A DNA stretch of 64,000 nucleotides. Source: Diogma glabrata. Taxonomy: Eukaryota > Arthropoda > Insecta > Diptera > Cylindrotomidae. Positions 23,032-33,340 of this stretch are shown here, piece by piece. Location: contig OY856186.1 of the NCBI GenBank assembly GCA_963693315.1, positions 379,190,586-379,254,585 on the forward strand. Reading direction: 5' to 3'. Position numbers and translations under genes: made by a program. Numbering within the stretch: position 1 is the first letter of the stretch; every line of letters begins with the position of its first letter. A model generated the notes under the pieces. That model worked only from the letters and a program-made list of their open reading frames with translations, ran no database searches and was not told the origin of the DNA.

Positions 23032-23071
23032 GCACCACATCTCGTCGCTACAACAACCTAGAATTAGAATT

Positions 23072-23186
23072 TAAATTTGGAAGAGTTGATCTGTTGGTTA
23101 AATCACCAATAGCAAAAGTCAAAAGATTAAAAAATAGAACAGGATGATGATTTACCACAACGAATTTTCAACAAATGTACGTAATA
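23072..23186 (+). pseudogene. BEL/Pao Gag, continuation after the LINE
   Basis: ELEFKFGRVDLLVKSPIAKV follows directly from the frame broken at 19806. Stops appear shortly after, and the gene is broken again at about 23187 by a foldback element. Confidence 0.7.
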
Positions 23187-23886
23187 GACTAAGAGCCCGC
23201 GACGGCCAGACCTTCGTTATTTTATAAAAGCTGAAAGTTTCTCTGCGCATACCCCCTACCTAGGTAGGAACGATTAGCGACATATGAAGTTTGGATCATA
23301 GTGGCTTTGGCAGGGAGCAGGTTCCAAAGGGACCTCCAAACTCGTGAAAGTATAAAAGCTAATTTTTTTATATATTCTTCGGGATAGTATTAGAAGTCAC
23401 GTCACCCATTGCCGGACACTTACTATCATGGAAACCCCCTGCCAGACACCCTTAAACTTTAAAGTTTAAGGGTGTCTGGCAGGGGGTTTCCACGAGAGTA
23501 AGTGTCTGGCAATAGGTGACGTGACTTCTAATACTATCCCGAAGAATATATAAAAAAATTAGCTTTTATGCTTTCACGAAACTTTGAAGGTCCCTTTGGA
23601 ACCTGAAACTTTAAAGTTTAAGGGTGTCTGGCAGGGGGTTTCCACGAGAGTAAGTGTCTGGCAATGGGTGACGTGACTTCTAATACTATCCCGAAGAATA
23701 TATAAAAAAATTAGCTTTCATACTTTCACGAAACTTTGAAGGTCCCTTTGGAACCTGCTCCCTGCCAAAGCCAATATGATCCAAACTCCATATGTCGCTA
23801 ATCGTTCTTACCTGAGTAGGGGGTATGCGCAGAGAAACTTTCAGCTTTTATAAAATAACGAAGGTCTAGCCGTCGCGGGCTCTCTG
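23187..23886. mobile_element. Foldback element with long inverted arms and an internal tandem copy
   Basis: The left arm begins AGAGCCCGCGACGGCCAGAC and the right arm ends as its complement (GTCTAGCCGTCGCGGGCTCT). The arms meet near 23456 at ACTTTAAAGT. The right arm contains two tandem copies (about 160-170 bp) of the core from GTTTAAGGGTGTCTGGCAGG to GGTCCCTTTGGAACCTG, whereas the left has one. There is no coding capacity. A partial copy lies at 26775-27206. Confidence 0.85.
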
Positions 23887-24009
23887 TCAATAACAGGGTA
23901 TCATTTTTGACAAATTATTCAAAAGCCAAAGCTTACTTATAATCCTGAGCTACTTGAATTATTAATTTCTAAGTTACCATATGAACGCAGATTAGAATGG
24001 GCCCATCAT
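23887..24009 (+). pseudogene. BEL/Pao Gag segment ending at a LINE junction
   Basis: It reads LLELLISKLPYERRLEWAHH, a conserved BEL/Pao Gag stretch. At 24010 it joins LINE sequence. The uninterrupted continuation (WAHHTMPGIEVHTIADF) is at 27300-27390. Confidence 0.78.
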
Positions 24010-24015
24010 CAGGCG

Positions 24016-26024
24016 TACTTGTACGACCACAGAACCACTCCCAGAAGCCATGGATCAAGCATGCCTTGACGCTATTCAATACAAAAGAGATTGCTATCTG
24101 AAGTGTCTACAAGGACGCAACACCAAGTCCACGAAGGAGAACTATAAACTGGCAAGACTAGCCGTTACAAAGCTATGCAGACGAACGAAGAGAGAATGGT
24201 GGAAGAGACAGTGTGAGGAGATTGAAAGCTTCAATAAGGAACATCAATCGCGTAACTTCTTTCAACAGGTTAAAACCTTAAAGAAGGGCCCTCAAACTAG
24301 ATCCACTGCTATTCAAAACGAAGATAATAGTAAACGAAGATACAAGTAGACCTTAAAAATATTTTAGATACTTGGGCCGCTTATTTTGAGAATCTTCTCA
24401 ACTTAAGTGACCAGCAACAAGTCGGGCGACAAGCAAAGCTTATTCGTGTGTCAAAGGTACATGTAGACGAACCAACCAAAGAGAAAATTGAAGCGGCGCT
24501 GTCAAAATTAAAACCCAATAAAGCACCTGGTATCGACGATATAACATCCGACATGATTGTACATGGTGGCGAAACTCTATCCTTAAGATTGTTTGAACTT
24601 GTTCAAATGATCTGGAGGACTGAAACCATGCCACAGGACTGGAACACAGCTATGCTGATACCAATCCATAAGAAAAATAATCGCCTACAATGTGCAAACT
24701 ACAGAGGAATCGCTCTCCTTTGCACAGCATATAAGATCTTTTCCTACATTTTGCTATCCAAAATCAATCCTTTTGCTGAACAACCGTTTGGAGAATATTA
24801 GTGTGGTTTCCGGCGGGGCCGGTACTACCGATGCACTTTTCTCGATAAGGATGATTTTGGAAAAGTGCCGAGAGTTCAACATACCTGTGCACTAACTCTT
24901 CATTGATTTCAGGCAGGCCTACGACTCTTTTGAACGAGAGACTCTATTGTCTGCTCTGGTGTCAATGGGAATTCCTGGTAAACTGGTATCACTATGCAAA
25001 ATGACAGTACAGAATTCTCAATGCTGTGTACGAGTAGAGAACGAAATATCAAAATTTTTTAAAGTCGACTTCGGTTTAAGACAAGGTGATTCTATCTCTC
25101 CTATACTTTTTAATTTAGCCTTGGAATATGTGTGCCGCCAAAAGAAACTACCGACTAATAACAATATCTTGTCAATAAACTCAGTACAGATGATTCCTTA
25201 CGCTGATGATGTTGTCTTCCTCGGCCGAAGTGAAGCTGTTATGAGTGAGACTATCAAGTCGCTTGAGAGTGGTGCTAGAAAAATTGGTCTGCAAATTAAC
25301 TACAATAAAACCAAACATATGAATGTTTCAAGAGAGGCTGAGAAGAAAGATTTGATGTGCGGCGATGAACGAATTGAAGGAGTTGAATCTTTTAAATATT
25401 TGGGATCAATGCTTGACTCAAACAACAGCATACTTACAGATATAAAAGCTCGAATCGCGGCAGGTAATCGAACTTTCTACTCAATTAAACCTCTCCTTGG
25501 ATCACCGTATGTATCAATTAACACCAAGCTCAAGTTATACAAGACTTTCATTAGACCGGTTGTGATGTATGGCTCACAAACGTGGATCCTTACACAAAAT
25601 GACGAATCGCATTTATCTGTATTTGAGCGTAAGATCCTACGCTACATTTTTGGTCCACTTAAGACAGACGATGGAGAGTATAGAACCCGATATAACTTTG
25701 AGATCAGAGACCTTCTTGAGGGTCCTGATATAATATGTTGTATTCGTTCTAATAGGATTGCTTGGTTTGGGTATGTTCTACGAGCCGATTCACAGTCTGG
25801 AATGATTAGAAAAATGTACGTTAGTACCCCAGGGAGTGGGCGACCGCGAGGTAGACCACGACTACAATGGGAGACTGACGTAATAAACGACCTTAAAAAA
25901 ATCGGCTGCCATGGTAATTATGTCGCTGTTGCGAATGACCGTGGTGAATATTCAAAGCTGATTAGCCTGGCAACGCTCCTACACGGAGCATGAACGCCTT
26001 AAACAAAAAAAAATAAAAAAAAAT
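24016..26024 (+). mobile_element. Non-LTR retrotransposon (APE-RT type), left copy, 5' truncated
   Basis: Starts within the region between endonuclease and RT and runs to an A-rich tail at 26003-26024. Frames at 24050-24349, 24448-24801 and 24947-25993 cover RT: LSKLKPNKAPGIDDIT, ANYRGIALL, FRQAYDSFERE, LRQGDSISPILFNLAL, IPYADDVVFLG and the thumb with YLGSMLDSN. The C-terminus has GSGRPRGRPRLQWETDV, common in arthropod APE-type LINEs; the clade (possibly RTE-like) is not assigned. Breaks: TAG at 24799-24801, a two-base loss near 24820 and TAA near 24894. Confidence 0.92.
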
Positions 26025-26029
26025 ATAAT

Positions 26030-26314
26030 ATAATGACATACCTAGACCACGGGTTGATTCCACCTATTCATTACAGTTGCTACCGTTTTTTCTTCGCCAT
26101 GTAGCAGCATATGATGCGTTTTAGTACAATTGGTTATTCCACATTTTCGCTTTCTTTTACAAAACATAGATTTATGACCAATTCCTAGACAAGCGAAACA
26201 AACTCTGTTCTTGTTAAGTCACTCCCGTCTTTCATTGACTGTTATATTTTTGAAAGTCATCATCAATCATTAATGTAATGTTCTTTCTGACAATAAATGC
26301 ATTTTCTAACGGCG
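26030..26314 (-). pseudogene. BEL/Pao Gag zinc-knuckle fragment, inverted copy
   Basis: Mirror of 28258-28541 in the left arm. On the minus strand it reads RKCGITNCTKTHHMLLHGEE, the BEL/Pao Gag zinc-knuckle C-terminus. It lies in the duplicated block, so it is not an independent element. Confidence 0.82.
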
Positions 26315-26768
26315 CACAGTGGGATTTTTTGTGCAATAAGTAATTTTTTCGACACATAAAATTTAAAAATGTAATGATGCAGTTTTGTAGAAAATTGATT
26401 CAGTATGAAGAATCCATAAATTGTATCCCAAAAAAAAGTTTATTTGTCTTTGAAATAGTGAAGTAAAGTCACATGTAAATTTTGGTCCAAAATATTGAAA
26501 ATTGTTTACGCACTTCTATAGTGTTTGTACGTAAGATAACTTTATTGCTTTAATTTAAATAGTGATTATTTTCAAATATACCCTTTTCTGCGTATTTAAA
26601 AAAAAAAATTATAAAGTTCGCTCATATGGTTTAAAAGATATGATAGAATAAAATTTGTTCTATAATGTGCCGTGATTACAAACTTCCTTGGAAGAAAAAA
26701 AAGCTTACTCGGTCGTGCTAGGTGCTCCCGCTATAATAAAATGAAAGGTAAGACTCCATACCATCAAT
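26315..26768 (-). mobile_element. Partial mirror copy of the Transib-like element
   Basis: Begins CACAGTGGGATTT and is complementary to 27804-28257. Only the part inside the inverted duplication is present. The arm ends at about 26768 within the element. Confidence 0.8.
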
Positions 26769-26774
26769 GATCAA

Positions 26775-27328
26775 CTAAAGTTTAAGGGTGTCTGGCAGGG
26801 GGTTTCCACGAGAGTAAGTGTCTGGCAATGGGTGACGTGACTTCTAATACTATCCCGAAGAATATATAAAAAAATTAGCTTTTATGCTTTCACGAAACTT
26901 TGAAGGTCCCTTTGGAACCTGAAACTTTAAAGTTTAAGGGTGTCTGGCAGGGGGTTTCCACGAGAGTAAGTGTCTGGCAATGGGTGACGTGACTTCTAAT
27001 ACTATCCCGAAGAATATATAAAAAAATTAGCTTTCATACTTTCACGAAACTTTGAAGGTCCCTTTGGAACCTGCTCCCTGCCAAAGCCACTATGATCCAA
27101 ACTCCATATGTCGCTAATCGTTCTTACCTGAGTAGGGGGTATGCGCAGAGAAACTTTCAGCTTTTATAAAATAACGAAGGTCTGGCCGTCGCGGGCTCTC
27201 TGTCAATAACAGGGTATCATTTTTGACAAATTATTCAAAAGCCAAAGCTTACTTAAATAATCCTGAGCTACTTGAATTATTAATTTCTAAGTTACCATAT
27301 GAACGCAGATTAGAATGGGCCCATCATA
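26775..27328 (+). repeat. Direct repeat of 23463-24009 (foldback right arm plus BEL gag)
   Basis: Nearly identical to the earlier block, including the two tandem core copies, GGGCTCTCTGTCAATAACAGG and the gag stretch ELLELLISKLPYERR. A few single-base differences and one small indel (ACTTATAATCC versus ACTTAAATAATCC) are visible. Confidence 0.88.
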
Positions 27329-27453
27329 CAATGCCAGGTATTGAAGTTCACACTATCGCTGACTTTTCAAAATACTACGGCTACGTGAAATAGCAATGAG
27401 TAAATCAACCAAAAAATATACTTTGATGGCATCCAAAATTAAACATCACGCCG
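27207..27453 (+). pseudogene. BEL/Pao Gag segment up to the Transib-like insertion
   Basis: Reads RLEWAHHTMPGIEVHTIADF and later SKIKHHA, with stops between. It is interrupted at 27454 and resumes at 28258 as VRKCIYCQKEHYIND. Confidence 0.78.
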
Positions 27454-28257
27454 CACAGTGGGATTTGTTCATATAATGTTTGGCAAAAATATAAGGAGTG
27501 CTCGTAGAACGTTGAAATTTTGCTCTGAGCCTTTGGTTAGCTCAATTAAGAAAAATTTAAAGTTTCATCAAAATTGGCCACGCCCACTTTTCACCGCCCA
27601 TAGAACCCAAAATTTATTTTTATGCCCAAAGTTTTTGAAATTTGGCACAAAGCCTTTTATTACCTCAATTAAGAATAAAATAAAGTTTCATAAAAATTGG
27701 GCACGCCCACTACCCACCGCCCATAGAACCCAAAATTTTATGATTTTATAAATTTTATGATTTTATAAAAGATTATTAATTATTTAAACTTTTTTTTTTT
27801 TTAATTGATGGTATGGAGTCTTACCTTTCATTTTATTATAGCGGGAGCACCTAGCACGACCGAGCAAGCTTTTTTTTCTTCCAAGGAAGTTTGTAATCAC
27901 GGCACATTATAGAACAAATTTTATTCTATCATATCTTTTAAACCATATGAGCGAACTTTATAATTTTTTTTTTTAAATACGCAGAAAAGGGTATATTTGA
28001 AAATAATCACTATTTAAATTAAAGCAATAAAGTTATCTTACGTACAAACACTATAGAAGTGCGTAAACAATTTTCAATATTTTGGACCAAAATTTACATG
28101 TGACTTTACTTCACTATTTCAAAGACAAATAAACTTTTTTTTGGGATACAATTTATGGATTCTTCATACTGAATCAATTTTCTACAAAACTGCATCATTA
28201 CATTTTTAAATTTTATGTGTCGAAAAAATTACTTATTGCACAAAAAATCCCACTGTG
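27454..28257. mobile_element. Transib-like non-autonomous DNA transposon
   Basis: The 804-bp element begins CACAGTGGGATTT and ends AAATCCCACTGTG. It is flanked by CGCCG on both sides (27449-27453 and 28258-28262). Removing it with one flank restores the gag reading HHAVRKCIYC. Transib elements are known for CAC-type ends and 5-bp GC-rich target duplications; CACAGTG is also the heptamer of V(D)J recombination signals, whose recombinase descends from this group. Inside are two copies (about 27520-27615 and 27640-27740) of a segment with GGCCACGCCCAC and CCATAGAACCCAAAAT. No transposase is present. Confidence 0.82.
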
Positions 28258-30558
28258 CGCCGTTAGAAAATGCATTTATTGTCAGAAAGAACATTACATT
28301 AATGATTGATGATGACTTTCAAAAATATAACAGTCAATGAAAGACGGGAGTGACTTAACAAGAACAGAGTTTGTTTCGCTTGTCTAGGAATTGGTCATAA
28401 ATCTATGTTTTGTAAAAGAAAGCGAAAATGTGGAATAACCAATTGTACTAAAACGCATCATATGCTGCTACATGGCGAAGAAAAAACGGTAGCAACTGTA
28501 ATGAATAGGTGGAATCAACCCGTGGTCTAGGTATGTCATTATATTATATTTTTTTTTATTTTTTTTTGTTTAAGGCGTTCATGCTCCGTGTAGGAGCGTT
28601 GCCAGGCTAATCAGCTTTGAATATTCACCACGGTCATTCGCAACAGCGACATAATTACCATGGCAGCCGATTTTTTTAAGGTCGTTTATTACGTCAGTCT
28701 CCCATTGTAGTCGTGGTCTACCTCGCGGTCGCCCACTCCCTGGGGTACTAACGTACATTTTTCTAATCATTCCAGACTGTGAATCGGCTCGTAGAACATA
28801 CCCAAACCAAGCAATCTTATTAGAACGAATACAACATATTATATCAGGACCCTCAAGAAGGTCTCTGATCTCAAAGTTATATCGGGTTCTATACTCTCCA
28901 TCGTCTGTCTTAAGTGGACCAAAAATGTAGCGTAGGATCTTACGCTCAAATACAGATAAATGCGATTCGTCATTTTGTGTAAGGATCCACGTTTGTGAGC
29001 CATACATCACAACCGGTCTAATGAAAGTCTTGTATAACTTGAGCTTGGTGTTAATTGATACATACGGTGATCCAAGGAGAGGTTTAATTGAGTAGAAAGT
29101 TCGATTACCTGCCGCGATTCGAGCTTTTATATCTGTAAGTATGCTGTTGTTTGAGTCAAGCATTGATCCCAAATATTTAAAAGATTCAACTCCTTCAATT
29201 CGTTCATCGCCGCACATCAAATCTTTCTTCTCAGCCTCTCTTGAAACATTCATATGTTTGGTTTTATTGTAGTTAATTTGCAGACCAATTTTTCTAGCAC
29301 CACTCTCAAGCGACTTGATAGTCTCACTCATAACAGCTTCACTTCGGCCGAGGAAGACAACATCATCAGCGTAAGGAATCATCTGTACTGAGTTTATTGA
29401 CAAGATATTGTTATTAGTCGGTAGTTTCTTTTGGCGGCACACATATTCCAAGGCTAAATTAAAAAGTATAGGAGAGATAGAATCACCTTGTCTTAAACCG
29501 AAGTCGACTTTAAAAAATTTTGATATTTCGTTCTCTACTCGTACACAGCATTGAGAATTCTGTACTGTCATTTTGCATAGTGATACCAGTTTACCAGGAA
29601 TTCCCATTGACACCAGAGCAGACAATAGAGTCTCTCGTTCAAAAGAGTCGTAGGCCTGCCTGAAATCAATGAAGAGTTAGTGCACAGGTATGTTGAACTC
29701 TCGGCACTTTTCCAAAATCATCCTTATCGAGAAAAGTGCATCGGTAGTACCTCGGCCCCGCCGGAAACCACACTAATATTCTCCAAACGGTTGTTCAGCA
29801 AAAGGATTGATTTTGGATAGCAAAATGTAGGAAAAGATCTTATATGCTGTGCAAAGGAGAGCGATTCCTCTGTAGTTTGCACATTGTAGGCGATTATTTT
29901 TCTTATGGATTGGTATCAGCATAGCTGTGTTCCAGTCCTGTGGCATGGTTTCAGTCCTCCAGATCATTTGAACAAGTTCAAACAATCTTAAGGATAGAGT
30001 TTCGCCACCATGTACAATCATGTCGGATGTTATATCGTCGATACCAGGTGCTTTATTGGGTTTTAATTTTGACAGCGCCGCTTCAATTTTCTCTTTGGTT
30101 GGTTCGTCTACATGTACCTTTGACACACGAATAAGCTTTGCTTGTCGCCCGACTTGTTGCTGGTCACTTAAGTTGAGAAGATTCTCAGAATAAGCGGCCC
30201 AAGTATCTAAAATATTTTTAAGGTCTACTTGTATCTTCGTTTACTATTATCTTCGTTTTGAATAGCAGTGGATCTAGTTTGAGGGCCCTTCTTTAAGGTT
30301 TTAACCTGTTGAAAGAAGTTACGCGATTGATGTTCCTTATTGAAGCTTTCAATCTCCTCACACTGTCTCTTCCACCATTCTCTCTTCGTTCGTCTGCATA
30401 GCTTTGTAACGGCTAGTCTTGCCAGTTTATAGTTCTCCTTCGTGGACTTGGTGTTGCGTCCTTGTAGACACTTCAGATAGCAATCTCTTTTGTATTGAAT
30501 AGCGTCAAGGCATGCTTGATCCATGGCTTCTGGGAGTGGTTCTGTGGTCGTACAAGTA
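27804..30558 (-). repeat. Right arm of the 2.75-kb inverted duplication
   Basis: Complement of 24016-26768. The spacer between the arms is about 1.03 kb (26769-27803). The right arm continues into longer LINE sequence, while the left arm stops at a gag junction. The right arm may therefore be the source copy. Confidence 0.93.
28258..28531 (+). pseudogene. BEL/Pao Gag zinc-knuckle C-terminus
   Basis: VRKCIYCQKEHYIND is followed after a frameshift by CLSCLGIGHKSMFCKRKRKC and KTHHMLLHGEEKTVATVMNRW. This is the double zinc-knuckle C-terminus of BEL/Pao Gag. The frame meets a stop at about 28530, next to an LTR-like repeat starting at 28534. No protease or RT lies between, which suggests a gag-only or internally deleted element. 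Confidence 0.82.
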
Positions 30559-31165
30559 TTCCCTCAGCAGCGCTTAAAACAGCATCTTTGAGCAAATACC
30601 ATGACTTATCGACGTCTCCATTAATGGTTTCTGATGTATCCAATGTTTCGGCAATATGGATTTGCTATCTCTTTTCTGTTTCAGCATTCTTTAATGATGA
30701 GATGTTAAAACGTTTCCGTTGATTGAATTTTGGAATGCCTGGATTTGGGAAGTGGAACCTTATCGTTGCACATACAAGGAAGTGGTCACTTTCAATGTAT
30801 GCACTTCTAAAGGATCGCACATCCAGAACGCTGTTACTAGAACGTGATCAATTTGATTTCGAGTGTTTCCATTCGGTGAGACCCAAGTCTACTTATGAAT
30901 CGATCGATGCGGAAAGAACGTACTGGCAATTCTCAAATAATTTGATATTGCAAACTCAGTCATTCTCTCACCATTATCATTCGAATTCAAATGCAAGCTG
31001 TTGGGACCCACCATATTTCCATAAGAGATATCTCTTCCAACCTGTCCATTAAAGTCACCAAGAACCATAATGAAGTCGCGTGTTGGTGTTTGTTTCATAA
31101 CGTCTTCCAGTGCTATGTAGAAATTATCCTTCTCGTCGACGGTCTTAGCTTCAGTAGGTGCTTAA
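28550..31165 (-). mobile_element. Non-LTR retrotransposon (APE-RT type), right copy
   Basis: This is the longer copy of the LINE at 24016-26024. It begins inside the endonuclease (DFIMVLGDFNGQVGRD near 31040-31085) and runs to a T-rich (poly-A complement) end at 28550-28571. RT frames are at 30225-30524, 29773-30126 and 28579-29625. It shares the TAG near 29773 and the TAA near 29680 with the left copy. It is flanked by ATTATATTATAT at 28538-28549 and 31166-31177, a possible 12-bp duplication in low-complexity sequence, and splits an LTR-like repeat. Confidence 0.9.
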
Positions 31166-31311
31166 ATTATATTATATTATCTTATATATGGTTAAAAAAT
31201 TTATAATGTTAGTGTTAAATACATGTAAATGTAAAGTTTTTCGAATTAAATATTTAAAGTAAATCAATCATTAATTATTTATCTTCTTAAATAATCATGT
31301 CTTCCATAACA
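31166..31311 (+). repeat. LTR-like repeat, plus orientation, split by the LINE
   Basis: With the short piece TGTCATTATATTATA at 28534-28549, this restores a repeat that starts TGTCATTA and ends CCATAACA. It matches the complement of 31827-31972 (about 146 bp) with modest divergence. TG...CA ends and the primer-binding site that follows argue for an LTR rather than a MITE arm. Confidence 0.7.
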
Positions 31312-31312
31312 T

Positions 31313-31323
31313 TGGTGACAGCG
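31313..31323 (+). other. Primer-binding site matching tRNA-Leu 3' end
   Basis: TGGTGACAGCG starts two bases after the LTR-like end and is the complement of CGCTGTCACCA. That is the 3' end of the tRNA-Leu-like sequence found nearby at 31781-31822, with CCA added. Confidence 0.7.
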
Positions 31324-31746
31324 AAATTAAAACTGTGAAAATTCTTGAAATACTAAGCCCATGCATACCTTAAAAACCACAAGTCCAAGTAAAAATCGGA
31401 TGATTGGAATATTAAAAATTTATCAAAATTAATATTAAAACGCAACAAAAAATAAATCAAGTTACGTCATCATAATAATGCAGAAATTTTACGTTATCAC
31501 TATGAAAATATGGTTCAACATACTACGAAAAATCAAAAATGCAAATAATATAATTAACAATGTTTGCCGTTGGCACTTGGCGTAAGTTTTCAAATAATAT
31601 AATGTCAATCTCTGAGTAATTACTCCAGAAGATGGCCTAACAAGCTGGAATATATATAGAGTAACATTAAAATTATAAAAAACTTTGTTTTCTTTAATTT
31701 TCTATTAAACTTATTAAATAAGTCATTTGCGTAAAGTAACAAGAGA
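31324..31746. other. Non-coding sequence after the primer-binding site
   Basis: AT-rich with no convincing frame. It may be the untranslated leader of a BEL/Pao element. No other feature was recognised. Confidence 0.4.
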
Positions 31747-31780
31747 TTGACAGTATGCTATGCAAATAATAGTACGCAAA

Positions 31781-31822
31781 CCAGTCTCTTCGAGGGCGTG
31801 GGTTCGAATCCCACCGCTGTCA
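31781..31822 (+). pseudogene. tRNA-Leu 3'-half sequence fused to an inverted LTR-like repeat
   Basis: CCAGTCTCTTCG, then GGTTCGAATCCCACCGCTGTCA, reads as the 3' strand of the anticodon stem, a long variable arm, the T arm with its GTTCGAATC loop and the acceptor 3' strand of a tRNA-Leu. The next bases are ACA, where a mature tRNA would have CCA. The 5' half is absent or unrecognisable, except for GACAG at 31749-31753, which could pair with CTGTC. It cannot encode a normal tRNA. Confidence 0.75.
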
Positions 31823-31826
31823 ACAA

Positions 31827-31972
31827 TGTTATGGAAAAGACTTGATTATTTAAGAAAAATAATGATTAATGATTGATTTACTTTAAATATTTAATTCAAG
31901 AAAATTTACAATATGTATTTAACACTAACATTATAAATTTATTAACCATACATTATACATAATTTAATGACA
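31827..31972 (-). repeat. LTR-like repeat, minus orientation
   Basis: The complement starts TGTCATTAAATT and ends CCATAACA, pairing with 31166-31311. On its outer side the minus strand also carries TGGAATGAACCCGTAGTCGAGG (about 31974-31995), similar to the sequence before the plus copy. On its inner side it continues as the complement of tRNA-Leu. Confidence 0.72.
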
Positions 31973-33340
31973 TACCTCGACTACGGGTTCATTCCAAGTG
32001 GAAAATTAATGTTCTAAATTTAATTAAGTATCACAAAACATAACAAACACAGACATATTTATTATTTAAAGTACTTATATTATTATACAATATATTTATA
32101 TTATTAAAGAAATACGTAAACAGAAATGCGCGTCAAATACAATAGAGATAAATACACTCATTATTATAAAGAAGGGCAGGGGTGTGGAACCACAACAAAT
32201 AAATATGGAGATGCCGTATCAATAAATCAATAAAAACATTTGCAATACTAGATGAAGCATCCTCAAGTAGTTTGATAGATGATGAATTAGTGGATGAACT
32301 ACAATTGCCGTACAAGAAAGATAATATTACAATTCATTGGTTCAATGTACAAAGCCGAGATATAAATACATAAATACAAGAGTAATTAATTGGAACTAAT
32401 TAAATTAGAATTAAATGAGTAGATCGTGGATGCAAAGAATTATCTTTTCACAATGTTCAAAATCTGAAATTGCCAAATCAGTCGATGTATTTTAATCAAC
32501 TAATTCAAAGGTACACTAAAGAATCACGTCTGCTAGGAGAAATTATGAAAACGCAAGGCCCCGTGTTTTAATTGGCCTGCATAATGTACGCCTGGGTCTT
32601 GGAAAGATTTATATTGGGTGATTATCAAATGGTCATATAGTTGTAGAAACAGTACTTGTACTTGGTTGGATTATATATTGCCCACAAGAAGATTTGTATG
32701 CCAACGAAGGTCATATATTATTAATAAATTCTACAATTTAAAATGATGAACATGAAAATAGACAGAATTAAATGAAATAGTCCATGATTACGAGAAAAAA
32801 AATGTTGGTGTCAAAGTCACAACCGTAGCGAATCCAACAAATGATGAATGAGCTTACAAAATACTCCAAAAAACTACAATAAAGCCTGATTATTAAATTT
32901 AGAAAAAGGTTCATTAAAGATCCCGAATATGCAAATACATACAAGAATAAAATGTCGCTTTTTATAGAAAAAGACTACGCCCGCATTTAATCAATATAAG
33001 GGTCCAGAATCGAAACGTCACGTACTTGGTATTTGCCTCATTTCGCAGTTATACACCCTAGCAAGCCAGCATTGTATTCGACGCGGCAGCAAAAGTCAAT
33101 AACATTTGTCTAAATTCGCAATTAATAAAAGGGCCAGACTTAAATCAGACAATGATATCAGTACTTAAGTAATTTCGTGACCAGTCACAGTTTGTGCCGA
33201 TATAAAAGAAATGTTTTGTCAAATAAAAGCATCAGATGATGACCAACGTTTACAAAGTTTCTTATGAAGAAGAGACGATAATAATTTATTACAAATATAT
33301 GAATATACGTCTATGATTTTTTGCAAGTTGTAGTGCAACA

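Larger units (their letters stand above)
19807..23058 (+). mobile_element. Jockey-superfamily non-LTR retrotransposon, inactivated
   Basis: The element is 3252 bp and is bounded by the 13-bp duplication TAGAATTAGAATT (19794-19806 and 23059-23071) inside a BEL gag. In order it has a degenerate 2A-like NPGP motif, a PHD-type zinc finger, an apurinic endonuclease, reverse transcriptase and a C-terminal CCHC-like knuckle. It ends CTACAACAACC rather than in a long poly(A). Frameshifts and stops split the coding region into about seven pieces. The PHD-endonuclease-RT layout with an upstream NPGP resembles CR1/L2-type elements, but the clade is not settled. Confidence 0.9.
24016..26768 (+). repeat. 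Left arm of a 2.75-kb inverted duplication
   Basis: It pairs with the complement of 27804-30558. The sum of paired coordinates changes by only 2 over the whole arm; this matches one visible 2-base difference near 24820. The arms share LINE stop codons and also about 740 bp of non-LINE sequence beyond the LINE tail. The block was therefore duplicated as a unit, not inserted twice. Confidence 0.93.

Noticed and set aside
27458..27751. 97-codon ORF with HKNWARPLPTAHRTQN repeats
   Set aside because: It lies entirely inside the Transib-like element and mirrors its internal tandem repeat.
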